In this document: piece after piece, positions 47,317 through 60,604 of the stretch
Layout of the letters: every line of letters begins with the position of its first letter
Position numbering within the stretch: position 1 is the stretch's first letter
DNA from: Ascaris suum
Lineage: Eukaryota > Nematoda > Chromadorea > Rhabditida > Ascarididae
Length of the DNA stretch: 64,000 bases
Direction: 5' to 3'
NCBI GenBank assembly: GCA_013433145.1
Contig: CM024190.1
Span: 3,596,001-3,660,000, forward strand
Translations under genes and position numbers: made by a program
Notes under the pieces: generated by a model
What the model was told of the DNA's origin: nothing
The model's database searches: none
The model's input: the letters and a program-made list of their open reading frames with translations, nothing else

Positions 47317-50300
47317 AATTAAAATGCGCTATAAATGCAAATAGCGTGGGTGCTGGTGCCTTTACAAGGGTTTCTATATTTTCAGTGAGCATGCCTCATT
47401 CACAGTCGACACTAAGTCGATCAACTTTTACAGGTTTTAGAAAATGGGCTCGTTTTCAATATTTCACGAGTTCGAAGTGGTTCGAATTATCAAAGCGTCG
47501 CCAAGCGTCTGAGAAGCGCATTAGGCAATCCGTTTCATTTCGTACAGAACGAACAATTGTGCTGAAGTTTTGGTCAGTGTTCTAAGCGCTTCCTGATTGG
47601 TGCTAAACGTTTTAAACAAAGAAGGCTTCTGGAGCGTTTAGCTAACAAGTGCAAGGCTCGCTAAGTGATCGCGTGGCATATCGGCTTTCTGCGCCCTTTC
47701 TAGCCATTTTAATGAACATTTTTGCTGCTTACACTTTCATGTGAAGGCACGATGCGAGTGACATAATTCGACGTCTGTCAACTCTTCATTTGATCTCGGT
47801 GCTGTAAGGACGAATTTAACACCTTTTGCTGTCTAAGTAATGTCAGCAGTAGTTTGCCTCTCGTAATGCGAGTTTCACACTTTTTGTGGCAATCGCCTTT
47901 TTTTAAGGGAAGTTATAAGAAAGTCGATTCGTTTCGTGTGAAAAGGCGCTTTTGCAAGAAATGCAACAGGCTATAAATTAACGTGCTATGCGTGGTGATG
48001 CCTGAATATTCCCTACACAATACTGCTTCACACTCCAAAAAACCACACTAATCTCGTCAGCGAAACAATCATTTGCAAGTCGTGCTTTCGAATTTCAATG
48101 CTGCAGATTATGGATTTTGCGCCGAATGTACTGTTACGAGGAAGGAATCCTGTACGCATGGAGTTCTTAATTCTTGCAGCAATTCAATGAAATTATCTTC
48201 GATAACCGCTTTTGCCGATTCCTACTTTCTTCGCTTTCGCCTGTCAGCCGTGCTTTCTTACCATTCAATTAGAAGCTGCCTTCAACGTACACCTGCGAAA
48301 ATTGAGCCGAAGTTTCAGCAAAATGGAGAGAAACGAAATTTGGAGCTTTATCAAGGTGACTCATTTGGAAGAAGGTTGCTCATCCACGGTGTTTCAAAGA
48401 CCGCTGAAAGCAACTCTGTGCTTACCTTAACAAAAGGAGTGGACCAACTTTACATCAAAACAAGCCCATAAGCAGGCTGTCAGGAAGAACTGTTTAGCGC
48501 TCAAGAAAAGGCAACAGTTCAGCTTCTTGTACTCACACTCCCGGAAAACCTATGAAGGACAACGGAGAAAAGTGGAGAACGAGAAAAACGACGCAACAAC
48601 GAAGAATGATATCACTACGAAAAATAAATTGTGCAGTGCAGATGACATCTCAAAATCACTCACTAACAACGTGTGCGTGTGCTTGCGAAGGTTCAACAAC
48701 ATCTTATGGCACAAGAAGTTCAAGGAGAATATAAGTTGCGACAATAATACTATCTGATGAATAAACAAAAAGAGTAGAAAATATGCTGTGTGGATGATAA
48801 TGTCGGAATTATTATGAAGAAACAATCAATCGAATGGAAATATTGGTGGAAAAGCGGAAATGTGTGTGATTTTCTTGTGCTCGAATAAGGAAGAGTGGAG
48901 CCGAAATGGAACGAATGCTAGGAAGATGAAGAGGGTGAAGAGCGAACGTGTGTCGAAATATAAGCGAATAAAAGCGAACAGAACACATCTTTTAGAAAAG
49001 ATACTCAGGTGTCTTTGGAGTCTGTGGAGCACACTTCGAAAATAACTATTCATTTTATCTCTTAAGATTATAATGTTACGATACGTCTTCAATGCATTAC
49101 ACCAATAAAACAGTTTAGACTCAACATGGGAAATTGTTCTAGGATAGGCCTCACAGTAACGGTTTATTCAGCAAGGTACTAAACATCAAAACTATTGCAT
49201 GCAACCGACTGAGATAGTTGCCTCGTTAACGTTTGCTCGAGCATCAAAATATCAACTTTCATCGACAACGATACCGATAATAGAGAAAGTTTAGTGCTTT
49301 GCGAAGATCTGTTTTCTAAGAAGCTATCACACTATCAGAAAATGTCAACAAAGCTCTAGAAAAAATCGACGTATGCATTCTAACAGAAAATTCAGTTATT
49401 TGGCAGTGACATTAATATATATATTAAGATTTAGTGACCGCATTTCGACTCTGGAAAAATTTCCAGTTGGAAACATCGCGGATTGTAATTGTTTAGGAAT
49501 TGCAATTAATTCTCACCTTGCAAGGATCCAACACGGGAGTTCGATAAAATAAAGCGGAACAAATTTTCGTCAAAAGTAATGTGAATAAATAAATGAACAC
49601 GATCTGTAAAAAAAGTCGTAAAAGATTTTAACAATGGTCCCCATTGTTCTCAGAAACTAAGAACATCATTTGAAATAGGGAGTTGTGTTAGGAGAAGTTC
49701 TGTCTTTCAAGAAGTAATCGCTAACATCCATGCATCGAGCAGAAAAACATCTTAAAGGCGTCACAACTTTCATCTCAAGCAAGTTAGGCAAATCGGAAAG
49801 GTAGCGCATAAATAAGCAAATCGAACGCTGCGGAAAGGATAAAAATCGGGAATTAATAAAGAAACTAACATGTCTCAGTTGCAACTGCAAACTCTGCGAG
49901 ATTTCGGCAGAAAGGCTGATGGTGCATTTGTAGCAAGGCTTGGAATCTATGCGCGTACCAGGCGGGTTACGAATCACGCCATGGAATGAAGCGTGGAGTC
50001 TCGCTTGGAAACCATAACTCAGATTTGTTCTTATCGAGCTGTAAATAAATGTTATGGGTATTTTGCTTGTGGTATTTTGACAAGCATTTACAAGTTAAGT
50101 TACGGTATCACGGAAATTTAATTTTTACCGGTTGTCTTCGGCATGTAACCAATCATGGTTCGTGGAACATTTTCGGTTCCAGCTGAAGTTCAACAACGCC
50201 CTCATCGGTACCCGGCCGACGCTCTTGTAGAGCACTTGATTTCAAAAACTTTCGGTTGCGAGCCAACGCCTTCGAAAGACGGAAAAAATTTCTAGTCGAT

Positions 50301-51025
50301 CATCGGCAATAACCTTGTATATCATGACTGCACTAATTCCTCTGACCACGCCTACAGTAGCATCAACCACAAAAACCTGTATTATATGCATTTCTTTAAT
50401 CGAAGAGCTAAGAAGACAACGGCTCGTTTGTTTTCTCCACAGAGTTCTTCGTACAAGGAAAAACATGAGGGCGCAGATCGGAATTTCGAATCTCATTTGT
50501 CAGTTAAAAAAACTGCGATTGCAAAATGTACTTCTGGAAAGTTTTGCATTCTGTTTCAAAGAATCCTTTCGCGTCTTTCATCAAGAAGTACTAACTTCAG
50601 CCTTCTAAACAAATCGCTACGAACTTTTTTGTAACCCAGCCGCTTTCCATTACCGATTCCGCCAATCTGCAACGTCTAGGTTCGAAACTCACCAAGCATC
50701 CAAGATACTTCGTGGCATTTTGGAGCGACGTCTTACAATTATCGAAGTCATGCCTTGCGATTGCCCGAATGACATCATATATGTCGAATTACCATGTATA
50801 ATCATCACTGGTTGAAAAGTTCAATTTCATTCCTCTCAAGACTTATCTTCCAAGAAATACGACTAGGTAGGAAGTTCCTTTAAACATTTTCTTCAGGTGT
50901 TGGAAAGCGTGCAGAGGTGTGCTAAACTTTTCGGGGTAGGAGATCTACACACCACAGGACAATAGAATTAAACCATTTATGCTAACTCCAACAATATTCC
51001 TTTATAACTCGTTGGATGAAGCGAG

Positions 51026-51070
51026 GGGAGTGGATTTGATGGGAGTAGATTAGACGGGAGCAGATTTGAT
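51026..51070. repeat. 15-base tandem repeat, three copies
   Basis: Units gggagtggatttgat, gggagtagattagac and gggagcagatttgat follow one another without spacing. It lies in a gene-poor region. Confidence 0.85.
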
Positions 51071-54000
51071 AGACCCGTTCTTTCTTCTATTAGATTTTAT
51101 CTTCGGGGTGTGAGCAACTTTAAAAAAAAATCAAAATCTTTTACGCCATCATGAAGCCGCTAAAATTCGAAAAAAACATCTTCCAGTTCTTTGGAATTTG
51201 GATCTTGCAATGATGATACGTGCTTCAGAGTCACAGTTTTTTCGAGCCACCTTTCTGATGTAATTAACAGAAAGCATGATAAAGACTTCAGAAAAGAACT
51301 GCTTTCAGTGGGACTGTTAGTCTGCAGGCTGCTCTTCAAAAATTATTGAATACGAAAATAAGTCTCCGAATTGGGGATGGGATGATATGTGTTTTTGTCA
51401 ATCTTGTGGTAGCGGCTTTGCCGTGGGTTAGTCGAACATTTTACTGTTATTGCTACCGTTTAGCGTACTCGAGGTGTTACTCCGGCAAAATGCGAGGAGT
51501 ATTATTATCTGTAGATGTCTTTCATGCAAACTTAATTTGTCTCTAAGTCCTTCAGGCTAAATTACGGCCTCTTACCTAACTTTTAAATAAATTCTGCTGA
51601 ATATTATGCACTCAAAAATCGAACTAAATTTTGTGACGCATTGCCCATATCGACATGAAGAGAAAATTCTACATCTCTCAATAGACTGCTTTGCGTTTGA
51701 GCGTTTGAAAAGATAATCGTTTTTTATTATATTACGAGAGATTGTAATGAAAAGGGAAAAGTCATTCATGATGGACATCAGAGCAGGTTTGCTGCGGATT
51801 CTATACCTTTCTTGCCATAAGGCGTAATATTTGCAATTAACAACATGTAGTACTATGACAACAATCACCTTTAACAATGGTACTTAAGTGCACATAATTC
51901 GCATCCAATAAGGTTCGCACCCAGTTGAACTCGCCAACGCATCATCAAAGCTCAAATTCCGAATAAATTCGAATTGCAACTCAGACGGTTGTGCCGTTGT
52001 ATGAGAGACTCGACAGCTGTTGAATATGAACGGTTGGTTTGTTGCAACTTTTTACGCATTTTTCTTGCCAACTTCTAGTTGAGGCAGTAATTTGATCATT
52101 GCCCACTTTATTCGTTACTAACTGCGTTGGATTACAAATTACTTATCGGTAACCTATGGTATGTTGAAGATATACCGTTGATTGTTAAAAAATTTTCTGT
52201 CTATTCAAAATAGTCTTCAGCGCATTAGCGTTGTGGTGATGCCCTTTATTTGTTACTTTCTCCTTAAAAGCAAAAAAGAAAACCGTTGCTAACCAGCAAG
52301 TTTTCTTTACCGACGGCTGACTTCTTGAGATTTTAACGCAACTCTAATAACTCCTCTGCAACTTTCTTTCTCAATAGTTTCTTCCCCATCAGTGGTCGCG
52401 CCAGGCTGAAAAATAATTGTTGATTACTCGCAAGATATTATTAGCTTGATAGTTTTTATCTTATATTTGTTTACTTATACTTCAGCGCTCTCAAAGATAC
52501 CAATTTTGCAATGACACCTCATAATCGTAATTTGCAATTTGCTTCTCTTTCTTATCGGCAATGAAAGCTAAAGACACCTCCTCTTCATTCAGGACTTTGG
52601 ATGTGTGAAATTGTGTATGCATTTGGAAATTGCTTATCGTTTTTTCCGCAAAGTACCGTCTCCCTTTTTTTGTATCTTCCTGACTGTAGCAGCTCCCTCA
52701 CATGACCGGAAATCTCACAACGGAAAACGACTCACTGGATTACCATATGAATGGGAGATGTGAGTGCTTACTGAATAATACAAACTAAACGGAAAACATC
52801 AACACACGAAAATAGAAAAAAAATACATGAAATATGTACCACGAATGCAAAGTGAACAATGCAATAATGAATGTGGCATCATACAACTGCGGGATTTCAT
52901 CGTCTGAAACACTTATCGACGACTCATCACAGAAGAGAATATAACAGGTGCAGCGAAAGATAACCACTGGAAAATGCGTTGAATTAGAGGTGAAATATGA
53001 AACTCGTGCAGGAATAAGAGACATATTAATAAGAAGTGCAATAGACTCGATAACAAATTTATGTTGCTTTATCTGTGAGAAGGCTTATCGTAGCTTACGG
53101 AACTGCTCGTATAATCGAACATTGCTCTACTGTTCACATGAGCCTTGTCAGTATAGCCGAAATGACTTTAAGAATTGACATTAAAAAAAGACTGGAGAGC
53201 ATGATAAATTCATTAGAAAGATGGATGATGTAAATCACAGCGAAATCCTCAACTGTACTTGCAAGAGATTAAAGATAGAGATATTAGTATTGCATTACCG
53301 GACTGGTCTATTGACTACTACGAATGGTCCATCAACTGTATTTCAAATGAGGCATATAATATTGAATTGCAAAACGAATGCTTAAGCAATATGACTCTGA
53401 CATTGTGTTTCACTTGACTGCGATTGCCGCTGAACGATCACTAATTTCGTAATGTGGAAAAAAATGAAGATAGTTCTCATAGAACAAAGGAAGATGGCAT
53501 TTTCAAGCGAAAACCAAGAGTGCCGGTGCGGTATTTGAAAGGTGAGCGAGGAATGGCCTGACACTGGAAGACAAAGCGCCGACCAGTCGTGAATTTGTTT
53601 AGTGAAAGAGTGTAAGTTTATCCGAGGAACTCGCATCGGCACAAAAGTTCTCAAATCAGCCACAGAGGAGTCCATTTGGAGCCTCCTATTGTTCTTCAAA
53701 CAACGTTTATTTTGGAAGCCACAAGGTTGCAGAACCACAGAAGAATCCCCGATATTCCACATTTTTTGATCTTTTCGTCAATCAAGCGTTGCCGAAGGAC
53801 ACTTCTTTAGGCGTTTCCGCATGCATCTCTTGGAAATATATAATATTCTCTGCAGTCACACTGAATTTTATTATCACTTTTCACCAAGAAAATCGAAATT
53901 TTCCCTTGTTGCGCGAAAATTTTGGTGCTGGCAAAAGGAACGCGGCCGCAGACAAAATACCACATATTCCTAACTGAAGCGTCTGATTTTTTCAACCCCA

Positions 54001-57000
54001 AATTACAAAGTCTGAGCTCCTTGAGCGCTTTAGTTTCCTCTCTGCTTCAGCTTTGACATAGATTCTGTAATGATCACTGATGCAGAGGTGAAAAGATGCG
54101 AAGCTGACAAGATCAGAACTGCGCTCAACTGCGTCACAAATATCCAAACAACGACCTGCTTTCTAATTTAGAAGTCTGGTAATCACAAAAATTTGTTAAC
54201 TCTCTCCCCCCCCCCCCCTCACACCCAAAAAAAAAGAAAAAGCGAAAGACTGTGCGCATCAGCATTTATATCTTCAGTGAATATAGGACAGTTAATAGCA
54301 TTGCACTCATTCGTTAACACATTTTCCCATTACCGCAAAAGGTCATTCGTGTCAACCTATGAACGCTTGCTGCAATATTGATAAATGCAATCACAACTTG
54401 CTTTATCGTATCCTTTCATTTCAGAGAGGTGCAAAGGGCTGTTAACGTTCATCGCGACTCACATGCTGCAAACAAATTCACACCGCACGAACACGTGACA
54501 CTTAAAAGAATTCCGCTTGTGGGAACGTCACACTACGGAAGCTTCGGCATTTGTTGGTTTCGAGAGTTTTATCCACTCGAACAGAATTTTTCCTTCCTGA
54601 GCCATTCATTTCAAATTCGATGGCCATATTTTTTCTTGCTTACAATCTCTATCGAAATGTGAAGCGCCTGCTTACAATCGCACACACACACCTTATAATT
54701 GCCTAATCAGACATGCAATATGCATGATCAGGATTACTCCAAAAGGAAAAAAAATCAGGCGTATTTGCTTTAATTCGTCTAAATATGTCTTCCGAATTTC
54801 GTCACTTAGCGTCACTCGCAAATAATTTACATATCAGACCGCTCGCTGTTACAACTGTCAGGTTTTTCTTAATAAGATAGAGTTGTTCCTTTTTGCGTCA
54901 TTCACTCGTTTACTATATATTCACCACGCGCCCACTTTCTGGACCTTGATATCTTAACTTCAAGCCATGACGATTGAAATAGAAGAAAAAAATTCGGCAA
55001 TATGTATTCTTCGATTAATCTTACAACCTCGACCAATACTTTTGGACCTGTCACTCATTTCGCGAAATTTTCAATTTTTTCTTCAACGCCTATATAGCTA
55101 GAAGAACTTGCGCAGAATGCACAAATTCAGAGAGGAAATCTGTGAAATATTAGTCGGTTCTTTCAGCGCTACAGTTCAAATCAAGAGAGATCGAACATGA
55201 CGTTCGCCTTGTTGAACAAAAGATGTTCCAAAAAATTAGAATGTTTTCGAATGAGTGCTTCTTTATCAATAAACAGAGGATATAATGTTTAACTCTTGCG
55301 CTAAGTATATGAATAATTGCATCATTCGCTGTAGATGAAATTCCACTTTAGAATGCGTGAAGTAGTTCGAAATTGCTTTATTTTTGTTCAACGACATTTA
55401 AATTGAGGGCATTTACATGGGAACCAGTCATAGAAATAGTCTTATTACTTCACATTAAATGCGTATAAATCGTCAGTCGCTTCAATCGTTCTCATTAATT
55501 ATTGCAAAACAGTTGAAATAATGGTTATACTTGCATGACAATTTTCCGCATTATTTGCCACACTGCTTAGCACTCGCCATCTTCCACCAAAGAGTCATCA
55601 ACACTCGAACGAAATTTTCCGAACGCAAACCATATTTTCAGTGATGGTAATGTAGGCGGTGATGGCATTTTTATTGCTGGCTCACTATTTGTGTCTTTAT
55701 GCGCATTCGTAGACTGTATATGCCAGGCACATTACGCTATTCTCACATATGTAAGTATGCGTATGCCTCTTCCTGTGGCGTTTAATTTCAACTCAGAAAT
55801 GAATGAAGTTATAGCTACAAAAATGTATTTACTGTGATGCATTCCTCAAGTTTAACTCTCAAAAGAACTGTCAAATTATCCTAACAATATCGAAGAGAAT
55901 TTCAAACGCTGAAATGTCTATAAGAATTTGCATGCATTCGACAATCACTTGAATTACGTCCGTTTGCAAACCTCCCTCGGAAGCGAGGGTAAAGAACAGC
56001 TAATTAGTAAGTTTCTGCGTGAATCCCCTTAGTTCAAGATAGGGGGAAATGAGTGCACTTGTTGTATAGTTTGGTGATAAATTATAAAGCCGAATGGTGC
56101 GATGATTAGCTGGTAATTATGGATGCATTTATAATTGCCGCACTATTTGAGCTGTCGTTGAGAAAAGTAATGATGGAATCATTTTCTAAAGTCTCGTAGA
56201 CAGAGGTAGGTGCAGCACTAAAGCAAATGCATCCACATCTCTATTACATCGCAATTTCGGCCACTATATTCGGATTAATCCATTAAAGTTTAAACTTTCG
56301 TTAACGTTGATATGACCCCTAACTTATACTTCTTGTTCGCACTACCACTTTAAGGTACCCTTATTTGTGCCTAGCGATTCGGCTTCAATTTTCGGTCGAA
56401 GACGATGTGATGGTTATCCGCTTCGCACAATAAGTGATCTTGAAACGGCATACATCCTATACTGTTTGCCCAGAAGGTGATCCTCATGTCATAAGTTGGC
56501 AGTTAGCTGTGGAAATAATTGCGCAATGGCACGCAAAGCGAAAGTGCATGTTTGTTGTTTTCACTAAATGCTGATCTGTCGATCCGCATGCATTATTACT
56601 GAGTGGAATGAAGGTTTACGATGAGAGCGAATTTTTGAAAAACAGCCGAATCGCGAAGAACTTCAAAATTTTGGAGTAACCGTAATAAAGCGGACCTCGA
56701 TCTCTCGATATGAGATGCGCAGAGACGCGTGAATAAGAACATTTATTGTTAATAGGAGAAAGCGCAGTTTTTTTAGAAGTCCGTAAATCAATCTTTGGAG
56801 TTTCAGCTCGCAATAAATCATAGATGAGTCTTAATCCATTGTTCTCAGACACCAGATCACTGCATTTGACTAACAACTAATGCTTTCTTTGGGTACTCGA
56901 GGGCACTAAAAAATTCGGCACTAACGAAACTGCAGCAACTTTCCACGCGCATTTTTTTTTTTTTTTTTTGAAAAAAGGAGAAAAAAGTTCTCTGCTAATG

Positions 57001-58854
57001 TTGGCGACAGCCCCTCCACTCGACTGCGCTATCAATATTAGGTGAATATTAGTTGGGGTAGAAATCGAGAATCTCGCCACCGTATGGTTTGATGACCTAA
57101 AGTCTGATGATGAAAAACTTTTGGTGCAAATGAAGAGAGATGTTCAGTTAGCCCAATTAACGCCGCCAAAATGAGCAATGTTGCGCTCAGTCATGTATTC
57201 GTTCCGGTACTGAAATACTCGTGTTTGTTAATTACGTCATATTTATATGGGAAGATTAATAAAAGTGGAATCGCTTTCTGGTAGCCTATAAGTCTTTAAT
57301 AAAGGGGACTGTAAAATATTTCAACTGTTTAAGCGTGTATATAAAACAAATACACAATACACACAAAAACGTACTCTGCAAACGTACAATTCTGATAGCT
57401 TATAGCCGACGATGAATGTGAAAAATTATTAGAGGTTGTTCAGTTCCCCACGGCGGCATTGCCGTATATGCCAATTTCCGTCAGATGCCTGCATCGAAAA
57501 ATGCATGCCACAACAACCTTTCGTTGGGCGCGAAGCATCCTCGACAGCTTTTCACTGCCGCCTCTCCCCCTCCTCCCTACACCTCCCCTCCCCCTAAACA
57601 TATTATTGATAGCTTTCACCTACATATGAAGTCAATGTAATGTCGTAAGGCTACTCTGTTCTTCATGCCATACACATCCTGCACATTCCCTCATATGACG
57701 GCTGTGAAAGGTGCGCCTGAACGTTGTTGATATATTCAACAAACTTGACGTAGGATGCAGCTACATTCCTATGTATTAGTATTTTCCACACATCCTAAAA
57801 ACAAAGTCTTCCAGAAAATGCCGAAAATGCTCCTATAACAATTTCATGGATTCCTCATGTCACGCTCAAAGCGCCACCACAAATCCTGAGTTCTGACCGA
57901 TTTTATTACGATTTATGGTCATATTATATATTCAGTCATTGAAGCGTTTTGTCGGTCATCGTGGCGCAAACATTTGTGCTGCACCTCAGTTCATTGTTTG
58001 ATCCTTCCATTCTTTGCACCACTAGAAACGAAGTCATAGAGTGCTCGGTTGCACGACAATTACACTGTCACTTTGTCGCTTTCAAAGGTTCCGCGCAATC
58101 CGCTAGTTCTTATTCTTCGAATTTCTGCCCGACCCCAAACTGGAATAAAGCAGGCCTGCCAAAGTTTGTATATGAAAGCGGCACACAGCAAACTCTGGCA
58201 AGCAAAATGAGAAGGAAAGAGGCAGAGATTTCACTAATTTTGCATTAAATTATTGTCTAATAGAACACGTGGTTAAAAATAAATAAAACAAAGCTGATGA
58301 GCAACTGCGCCATTGTAGAACACATCGCAAGACATGAAATATTCCGAATCGTCGGTGGAGAAGCAAGATGCTGGGATGTTGATAGCAGTATAGAATGCAA
58401 AAATAAGATAGCACTTGATGTCAACCATTCTTTTCAGTTTTCGATTTATAGGACAGTAAGCCTAATTAAAATGCGACTTTCAGAGTAGAAAATCGACGGT
58501 TCTAGCCTTCAAGAAGCAAAAAAGTCGTCTCCTCATTTTAGGCATTTCTAAGCATCGATGCAAGGCAGTAATTAAATTTCAACACAGATCTAACTAGGCC
58601 CTACCGTGTAGCCTTTATTAATCTCATTCGTCGAATTGCTCAGTCGTCAAATGTTTGTTAATTGCACATGTTATGTGCGAATCAGTAAGTCTATCTGCCT
58701 TACCAGTAATGCGTTCCACTTTTTTTCCGTGTCAGTCTCTGCTAATTTCATCATTTTGCTGCTATGTGCTTATTGAAGTGCTACAAAACAGTTTGCATGT
58801 GGAGAACTAAACATTGGATCGTTTAGCACCTTTCGAATCTTTTCTCCTGGTTAC

Positions 58855-58992
58855 CAAAAACTCTTCAATATCACAATTCGTAGTGAAGGCACCCAGTTCA
58901 TAGGATGAAACTAGTGACACCGTAATATTGCTTCCATGACTTGCACGTAGGACAAGGATGTCAGTCTCTCTTCTCGTTTTAGCCGAAAACAT
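58855..58992 (-). other. Possible isolated exon (SNITVSLVSSYELG...)
   Basis: From an ATG at 58992 the segment encodes DILVLRASHGSNITVSLVSS, then YELGAFTTNCDIEEFL, ending at a strong donor TTTTTG|gtaacc. An acceptor-like cag lies four bases before the ATG. The stretch SSY....T.NC resembles the segment at 29160-29348. The family was not recognised and no partner exons were found. Confidence 0.25.
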
Positions 58993-59585
58993 GGAACTGT
59001 TGACGAGGATAATGACGGAGTATAGCGAGCAAGAACAAATATATGTTATGGCAGATGAATAGCAGTGTTATAAACGAGGTTTAGGATTGAAACTTGATAT
59101 TTGACTCTCCAACTTGAAGCTTCGCTAATTTTTGGGCTATATCAGTCATAATATAAGCAAAGTTATGCAGTCAAGAAAACAATACAGATTGCCCAGGCCT
59201 CGTGAGCAAAATAACAAGCTAGAAGTTACAGACCTTAACCGACCAACTTCACTACACTTCATCTTGTTCCCGGAATAGCTACTCTGCACTCCGGAATACC
59301 TTATCATAGATCCTTCCATTTGTTGTGGCAAAGCACTTTAAGGCAGCAATTCTTAATCTTTCACACCGTTTGCGTAGCAGCTGTCACGTGTGCGGTATGC
59401 CGGTCTCTCTGGTTACGATTTTTTGCATCACGTCAACCTTTCAGAAATAAGGGATTTCGATCGCTACTTTGGGGCTGCTAATTCCGCCGATCAGATTTGC
59501 AGCTTACTTTCCTTGTACGTCGAGTTTGCGAACATGCGACCATGAAATTTTTGTTTATCCCCATTAGCTGAAAAAAACATTGGGC

Positions 59586-59665
59586 TCTGACATGTCCTTA
59601 AGCGAAATGTCTCGGCTTTGACATGATTTTTTGCTGAGACAACTGGGCTTTGGCTAATTTTTTGC
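59586..59665. repeat. Degenerate repeat with 'ggctttg(aca)' and 'ttttttgc' cores
   Basis: Three imperfect copies of a roughly 30-40 base unit recur: gggctctgacatg, cggctttgacatgattttttgc, gggctttggctaattttttgc. No coding sense is seen. Confidence 0.5.
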
Positions 59666-60549
59666 CGAACTTTCGAATTTTCAGTGCCCTATTCTTCAGG
59701 GCCTCCAGTCGCCGAATCCGAATTGATTCTTTCCAAAAGTTTCCTCAATGCCAGTCCAGGTCTTGCGTACCACAAAAATGAATTAGAGAGTTTCTACTTC
59801 AGATAGATTCTGCATGCGCGTCCGTTAGCCGAATTTAAAATCTAGAAAGCAAATGGATTCTAAACAGATGGAAGTTATTAAGTCAGATATGCACAACGTA
59901 GCAAAGAATACTCCTCTTACAATAAAACTTTTGAACTGCATTTGTCAAGGACGTATGGCGGGCATTGCTGATCATTTGTTCGATTGGTGCGCAATTGCTA
60001 CCGTTGCGATCACTGTTCCTGTGAACGTCCAATTGTTCTGAATGGTCGTCGTTGAAATGATCATTCGTTATTTCGTTTCTACTAGATTCCGTAAATTCAG
60101 AATCTTCTCTTTCGACACTTCTTAATTATTTGATTCACGCTTTCTTAGGTCACTATGCTGAAAGCTTAGAGTTGATGTGCATCCAACCTGTCATTGATGG
60201 AGCTATTTTGCTATATGTTAATAAACTCTTCATCCTGCAGACTGAAATTGGGTTAAATATTATCAGGATGACGAAATGTGGATGTCAACTGAACAGTATC
60301 GATGAAGCAAATTTTTTCTTGACACTTATTTATTATTAAGTTGTTTACATTGCACTGAAAGTAGGTGATATCTGTTTTTCTGGTAGAAGCTGCTATGCTT
60401 ATTCTCTTTTAAACTGAAATAGACAAAACATGAGGTAGGCCACGCTTTTTTCAAAGTGGGAAGGGGCAGGAATGTGTTTAGTCTAGAATGACCTTTTTAT
60501 TCGCGTTTTTATTGCACACATATCCTTTCGAATGCAAGCTCATTTATAG

Positions 60550-60604
60550 ATGCAGAAATTTCTGCATGTGAAAATATTTAATTCGCGTGCGAATATTTTC
60601 ACAT
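60550..60604. repeat. Adjacent palindrome and inverted repeat
   Basis: An 18-base perfect palindrome, atgcagaaatttctgcat, occupies 60550-60567. It overlaps a 13-base inverted repeat, atgtgaaaatatt at 60566-60578 and its complement at 60592-60604. A further small palindrome lies in the loop (60581-60594). It could be cruciform-forming or part of a small inverted-repeat transposon. Confidence 0.8.

Noticed and set aside
47125..47322. 65-codon frame ending in repeated Ile-Tyr
   Set aside because: The C-terminal part is the (TA)n microsatellite; there is no other support.
48073..48471. 132-codon plus-strand frame, briefly considered as a transposase piece
   Set aside because: No catalytic or DNA-binding motif was seen, and the start region does not match mariner-type transposases on inspection.
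50660..50700. ggttcgaaactc, similar to a tRNA B box
   Set aside because: No A box at the right distance and no pairing acceptor stem could be found.
53382..53762. 126-codon minus-strand frame
   Set aside because: No domain, signal peptide or conserved pattern was seen; the length is within chance for a 64 kb window.
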